A stretch of 6,893 nucleotides of DNA from Alphaproteobacteria bacterium (GTDB taxonomy: Bacteria > Pseudomonadota > Alphaproteobacteria > Micavibrionales > Micavibrionaceae). The notes beneath the pieces were generated by a model. It saw only the letters and a program-made list of their open reading frames with translations. It was not told where the DNA came from and made no database searches. The position numbers and the translations under genes were made by a program. Shown here in pieces: positions 4,093-6,893 of the stretch; the first letter of the stretch is position 1, and every line of letters starts with the position of its first letter. The stretch lies in contig JALZUF010000039.1 in NCBI GenBank assembly GCA_023301785.1, positions 1 through 6,893 of the forward strand, written 5' to 3'.

Positions 4093-6893
4093 ATGCTGTT
4101 CTCATCTCCACCAAAGTCTTTGGGTTGTGTCACCGCTCGCTACCACACCAAGCCTTGGATGTTTGTTCATCTCATGTCTTACCACATCCTCCTTCCCTTC
4201 CTGTTCCTCCTCTCCCTCACGGGCCGGCCCTCATGCGCCCAAACTCCCTTCCCTCTTCTTCAGGGCCCCATTCCGTCTTCGGACAACTACACTGCTCTCA
4301 CGCCTTTGCAGTACAAAGAACAGTCGTACCGACTTAAAATACTGGCACGGTCTTTTCCTTCTGTGGATAAATCTTCCCCCAACCTCTGTCACCCTGAGCC
4401 AGCCAACTCTTGGTTTCGATTCTCCGACCATCACGACTATTACCAACCGTTCACGGGCACTCCACAGACTTTCTTTGCCGCGGCTGAATATTGTCGCCTC
4501 AACTTTGCGACGCTTTCCTACCCTCGCTCCGCTCCTGAGTTTGAAAAACTACTCACTTTCCCTAAGGCTTTTCGGGAGAAGTTTTTTGTAGGTATCTACT
4601 TGCCGGTAGCTTTACCTCTCAACACCACTTGCGAGCGCTCGTCTTGCGACTATGTGTTGGCCAACAGCGATGGTTTACCATTCATATGGCAAGACTGGAT
4701 GGGTGACGCATTTAACAGGGCAGCACACCAGCCCCGTTGTTTCCAGGTGTCTCATGACGACACCGTCACTCGCCAAACACCGCACCCTCGCCGTTGCTAC
4801 GCACCCGCGTCAATGGTTTGCTCCTCTTCGTGCCCCCGGCCGGGTGTTCCTATTTATCCCGCACCGGCCAATGTCACTCGGCAAAATCCTGTCTCTCCCC
4901 CCATCCTTCTCGCTCGTCAACGAAGACGCAAGCTCATCAATATTACTGACTCGGTTTCCTCGCTTCATCACACTCCTTCTTCCACGGATCTTCCACTCTC
5001 AGCCCTGGCGGATGCTTCCAGCCAGATTTCGGATCCCAACTTTGGCTTGCCCAAATCTACGAATCCGCGCCATGTCGTTGGCTATGATTGTTCAGACCCG
5101 CTCGACATCCAACCGTTACGCGCTCAATCTCAGCGTCATTCTTGCACCATTCCTTCTTCTCCGCTCAACCAGCGTAATGCTACTATTGCTATTCTTCAAA
5201 AATCCGATCTTCTACGCATTTCTCTTCGACAATGTGTCATCACTGAGACAGTTGTACCCTACTACTGTGGCGTATGGAGCCATGGTGTTTTTGTTCACCC
5301 TTGGGCCCGATTTAAACAGTCTGTTTCTGTTTCCCAAGCCGAATGCCACAGCATGTGGGACAAACTTCTTTATGTCGATCCTCAAAATGTTCCTCACAAA
5401 CTACGTGCTAATGCCACTTCAACTGTCTTTTACAACATCGCTGGCAGAACTGTTTTTCTTGACGATGGCGCTGTTGCTTGTGAAGGCAGCACCTATACTG
5501 ATAGTAATGGTAAGCCTTTTTACAACATGGTTGTCTCTGCCCATCGTGAAATCACGCTCCTCACTCAACCTGCTACGGTTTCTCAGGAAGGTGTTATTCA
5601 TGTCACCCGACCGGATGTCTTTCTCTCCTGCTCCCTCAATTCTGAAGCTTGTTCCAACACTCATGGTCACTTTATTTGGAACCGTCCTGCCCCTGATGAG
5701 ACTTGCCGTTACTACCAAACTCGCATTTCTTCGGGTATCATCATGGCTGACCAGTATGGAGTCGATACTTTCATGTCCAACGATGGATCTTTAATTCGTC
5801 TTCTTATTGGCGATGCCGTCAGCACTTGCGGGCATGTCCTCCACGCCACCAACTATCCCAAGCTTTTTGTGTCTCTTCAGGATGTTCACATTCCTATCTT
5901 CAACCGTTCTCTCCATCCTACTGATTTCAGCATCTATACGTATGCCAACCAGCAGGATAGTTGGCTGTATGGTTACCTTACCACTTATATTCGAGATGAA
6001 TTTCAGGCCGTCCATTATCAATCTTGTCAGCGACGTCTTCTCGAGTCTAATTTGGCTTACGACACTTTGCTGGCTGAGCAACACGGCTCCATTGACGGTG
6101 ACACGGCTGCGCTTGGTGGTGGTTGGTTTGTCACCACGGGTGGCGAAGCGTGGTTCAAACACCGTTGTCGCCGGATCATCGTGTCGGCTCGTTCTTCTTC
6201 CTCTTGCCATGCTTCTCTTCCGGTCTCCTTGTCTCCTTCCGACACTGCCCGTTTCCTGTTGTCTCGCGATCTTCCCCCTTCTACCAATATCTCCTTCTTC
6301 TTGGAGCCACATAGCCGCCGTCTCACGACTCGTGGCATTGCCATTAATTGCACTCGGCACTTTTACGGCCTTTATCAAGGCCTCAACGGCAATTGGATTC
6401 GGTCTTCCCCCGCTTTGTCTTTCCCTGATGCTCCTGACATCCTCACTTCGGATGCCATCCGTGACCTTGTCGTCAACCGCCCTGAGGACTTTAATTTCGA
6501 CGAGGGTGGTATTTATCACTCTGACGACATTCTTCGAATGGAAACTCATCTTCAGTCCCATCGCGCTATTCAGGATGTTTCGGTAGCTCTTGGCCGGGAC
6601 GCTCAGGCTTTCCAGTGGACTTCTTCTTCTTCTTCGGGCAGCCCCTTTTCCCCGGCCTTTTATTCCAACGCCATTTTGTCCTTCTCACCACTTGGTTGGC
6701 TGTGGGATGGACTTCTTCAATGGGGCCAATTTGTATCTATCATAATGGGTATAGTTTATATTGTCAAATTCTTTATTTGGCTCTACTCTTGCCATGGCCG
6801 ACTTCTTCTACCGATAGCAATAGAGAATGCTCAGGCTCGAGGAAACTTCTTTCGCCATGTGTATACGGCTGCTTTTCCACCTCGACGCACATC
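4093..6893 (+). CDS. env: Envelope-like class I membrane glycoprotein, 3' partial
   Basis: Probable virion surface protein for receptor binding and membrane fusion. The frame is open for 933 codons with no stop before the window edge. I chose the ATG at 4093 because it is the first after the splice acceptor and has A at -3; 4159 and 4174 are in-frame alternatives nearer the signal peptide. Features by residue: hydrophobic signal ILLPFLFLLSLTG with likely cleavage after A49 (SCA/Q); a C-type lectin-like region about 99-247; furin-type RQRRRK 275-280; a cysteine-rich ectodomain about 330-860 with YDCSDP (C333), YYCGVWSH (C392), C418, C463, C513, C520, C538, C579, C646, C693, C705 and C754; nine N-X-S/T sites (65, 177, 260, 283, 362, 440, 604, 733, 753); transmembrane helix about 880-900; then a basic cytoplasmic tail. 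The motif order from YDCS to LPV and NCT resembles chuvirus glycoproteins and envs of related retroelements. That assignment is from memory of the family and needs a profile search. Confidence 0.88.
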   Translation, partial: MLFSSPPKSLGCVTARYHTKPWMFVHLMSYHILLPFLFLLSLTGRPSCAQTPFPLLQGPIPSSDNYTALTPLQYKEQSYRLKILARSFPSVDKSSPNLCHPEPANSWFRFSDHHDYYQPFTGTPQTFFAAAEYCRLNFATLSYPRSAPEFEKLLTFPKAFREKFFVGIYLPVALPLNTTCERSSCDYVLANSDGLPFIWQDWMGDAFNRAAHQPRCFQVSHDDTVTRQTPHPRRCYAPASMVCSSSCPRPGVPIYPAPANVTRQNPVSPPILLARQRRRKLINITDSVSSLHHTPSSTDLPLSALADASSQISDPNFGLPKSTNPRHVVGYDCSDPLDIQPLRAQSQRHSCTIPSSPLNQRNATIAILQKSDLLRISLRQCVITETVVPYYCGVWSHGVFVHPWARFKQSVSVSQAECHSMWDKLLYVDPQNVPHKLRANATSTVFYNIAGRTVFLDDGAVACEGSTYTDSNGKPFYNMVVSAHREITLLTQPATVSQEGVIHVTRPDVFLSCSLNSEACSNTHGHFIWNRPAPDETCRYYQTRISSGIIMADQYGVDTFMSNDGSLIRLLIGDAVSTCGHVLHATNYPKLFVSLQDVHIPIFNRSLHPTDFSIYTYANQQDSWLYGYLTTYIRDEFQAVHYQSCQRRLLESNLAYDTLLAEQHGSIDGDTAALGGGWFVTTGGEAWFKHRCRRIIVSARSSSSCHASLPVSLSPSDTARFLLSRDLPPSTNISFFLEPHSRRLTTRGIAINCTRHFYGLYQGLNGNWIRSSPALSFPDAPDILTSDAIRDLVVNRPEDFNFDEGGIYHSDDILRMETHLQSHRAIQDVSVALGRDAQAFQWTSSSSSGSPFSPAFYSNAILSFSPLGWLWDGLLQWGQFVSIIMGIVYIVKFFIWLYSCHGRLLLPIAIENAQARGNFFRHVYTAAFPPRRT
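4408..4833 (+). other. C-type lectin-like domain at the N-terminus of Env
   Basis: Residues about 106-247 of Env follow the long C-type lectin plan: W107, a YY pair at 116-117, FFAAAEYC (C134) where the helix-1 WxxAxxxC usually lies, NFATL for the GAxLA segment, FFVGI (164-168) for WIGL, LANSDGLPFIWQDW (189-202) for the W-x-DG-x-x-x-x-x-x-W stretch, MGDAFN (203-208) for the G-E-P-N loop, then C216, C235 and C243. C235 and C243 have seven residues between them, the usual spacing of the last two lectin cysteines, so C134-C243 and C216-C235 pairing is expected. The Ca-binding EPN/QPD and WND triplets are not kept, so Ca-dependent sugar binding is unlikely and protein binding is more plausible. 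The fold is inferred from motif spacing alone. Confidence 0.62.
4915..4932 (+). other. Furin-type cleavage site in Env (RQRRRK)
   Basis: Env residues 275-280 read R-Q-R-R-R-K and fit the R-X-(K/R)-R furin consensus, with cleavage most likely after R278 or R279. The site sits between the lectin-like head and the cysteine-rich region beginning at YDCS, and is flanked by N-glycosylation sites at 260 and 283. Cleavage would give a surface subunit of about 230 residues and a membrane-anchored subunit of over 650 residues. Confidence 0.75.
6622..6636 (+). repeat. Short TCT microsatellite coding poly-Ser
   Basis: Four TCT codons and a TCG encode a five-serine run in the Env stalk just before the transmembrane region. 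It is short and in frame, so length change would add or remove serines without breaking the frame. Confidence 0.7.
6730..6792 (+). other. Transmembrane helix of Env
   Basis: Residues 880-900 (FVSIIMGIVYIVKFFIWLYSC) form the only long hydrophobic run after the signal peptide. An aromatic-rich stretch, LGWLWDGLLQWGQ, precedes it, as in the membrane-proximal regions of viral fusion proteins. Basic residues follow (CHGR, QARGNFFRH, PPRR), which fits a cytoplasmic tail. The tail continues past the window edge. A lysine lies inside the helix. Confidence 0.85.

Larger units (their letters stand above)
1..6893 (+). mobile_element. Ty3/gypsy-type env-bearing LTR retroelement, internal part
   Basis: The whole window is explained by two consecutive genes of one retroelement: pol in the order reverse transcriptase, RNase H, integrase, then an envelope-like gene. 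RT-RNaseH-IN order is diagnostic of Ty3/gypsy elements, BEL/Pao elements and retroviruses. The RT and integrase motifs (YLDD, SDRGSQFT, and a GPY/F-like GPW module) read as Ty3/gypsy. Neither LTR, nor gag, protease or polypurine tract is present, so the element is cut at both ends by the window. Both long frames lack internal stops or frameshifts, which suggests a recent insertion. An env gene in the third position is the arrangement of errantiviruses and other env-capturing Metaviridae. I cannot name the element family or host species. Confidence 0.93.

Noticed and set aside
4652..5794. A 380-residue + strand frame overlapping env
   Set aside because: It is offset from the env frame and gives hydrophobic, Leu/Ser/Pro-rich sequence with no recognisable domain. 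The env frame over the same bases carries ordered cysteines, sequons and family motifs.
5791..6561. A 256-codon minus strand ORF, and a 259-codon + strand ORF at 5807-6586
   Set aside because: Both are shadows of env in pyrimidine-rich, stop-poor sequence. Neither shows a recognisable domain.

Overview
The window is an internal piece of an LTR retrotransposon or endogenous retrovirus-like element of the Ty3/gypsy type (Metaviridae), almost certainly from an animal genome. It carries the 3' part of a pol gene and most of an envelope-like gene on the + strand. No LTR, primer-binding site, gag, protease or polypurine tract is visible, so both ends of the element lie outside. Both reading frames are open with catalytic residues in place, which suggests a young or recently active copy. 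The host phylum cannot be fixed from this sequence.

Layout: positions 1-3954 encode pol, open at the 5' edge, with a reverse transcriptase (YLDD), RNase H (D-E-D-D), a linker, integrase (HHCC, DDE, GPY/F-like GPW module) and a Ser/Pro-rich tail of about 236 residues with no chromodomain. A single TGA ends pol. Positions 3955-4092 are a short intergenic stretch ending in a strong candidate 3' splice acceptor (pyrimidine tract plus TAG at 4077-4079). From 4093 to the window edge a second ORF stays open for 933 codons. It is in the same frame as pol and does not close in the window.

The second ORF reads as a class I membrane glycoprotein: signal peptide, a cysteine-bearing N-terminal region resembling a C-type lectin-like domain, a furin-type RQRRRK site, a long cysteine-rich ectodomain whose motif order resembles the glycoproteins of chuviruses and related env-bearing retroelements (class III, gB-like fusogens), nine N-glycosylation sequons, one transmembrane helix and a cytoplasmic tail.

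Inferred working: genomic RNA gives Gag-Pol, and a spliced RNA using the acceptor at 4079 gives Env, with the ATG at 4093 as the first start codon. The main candidate novelty is a retroelement envelope that joins a lectin-like head, through a furin site, to a chuvirus-like fusogen.
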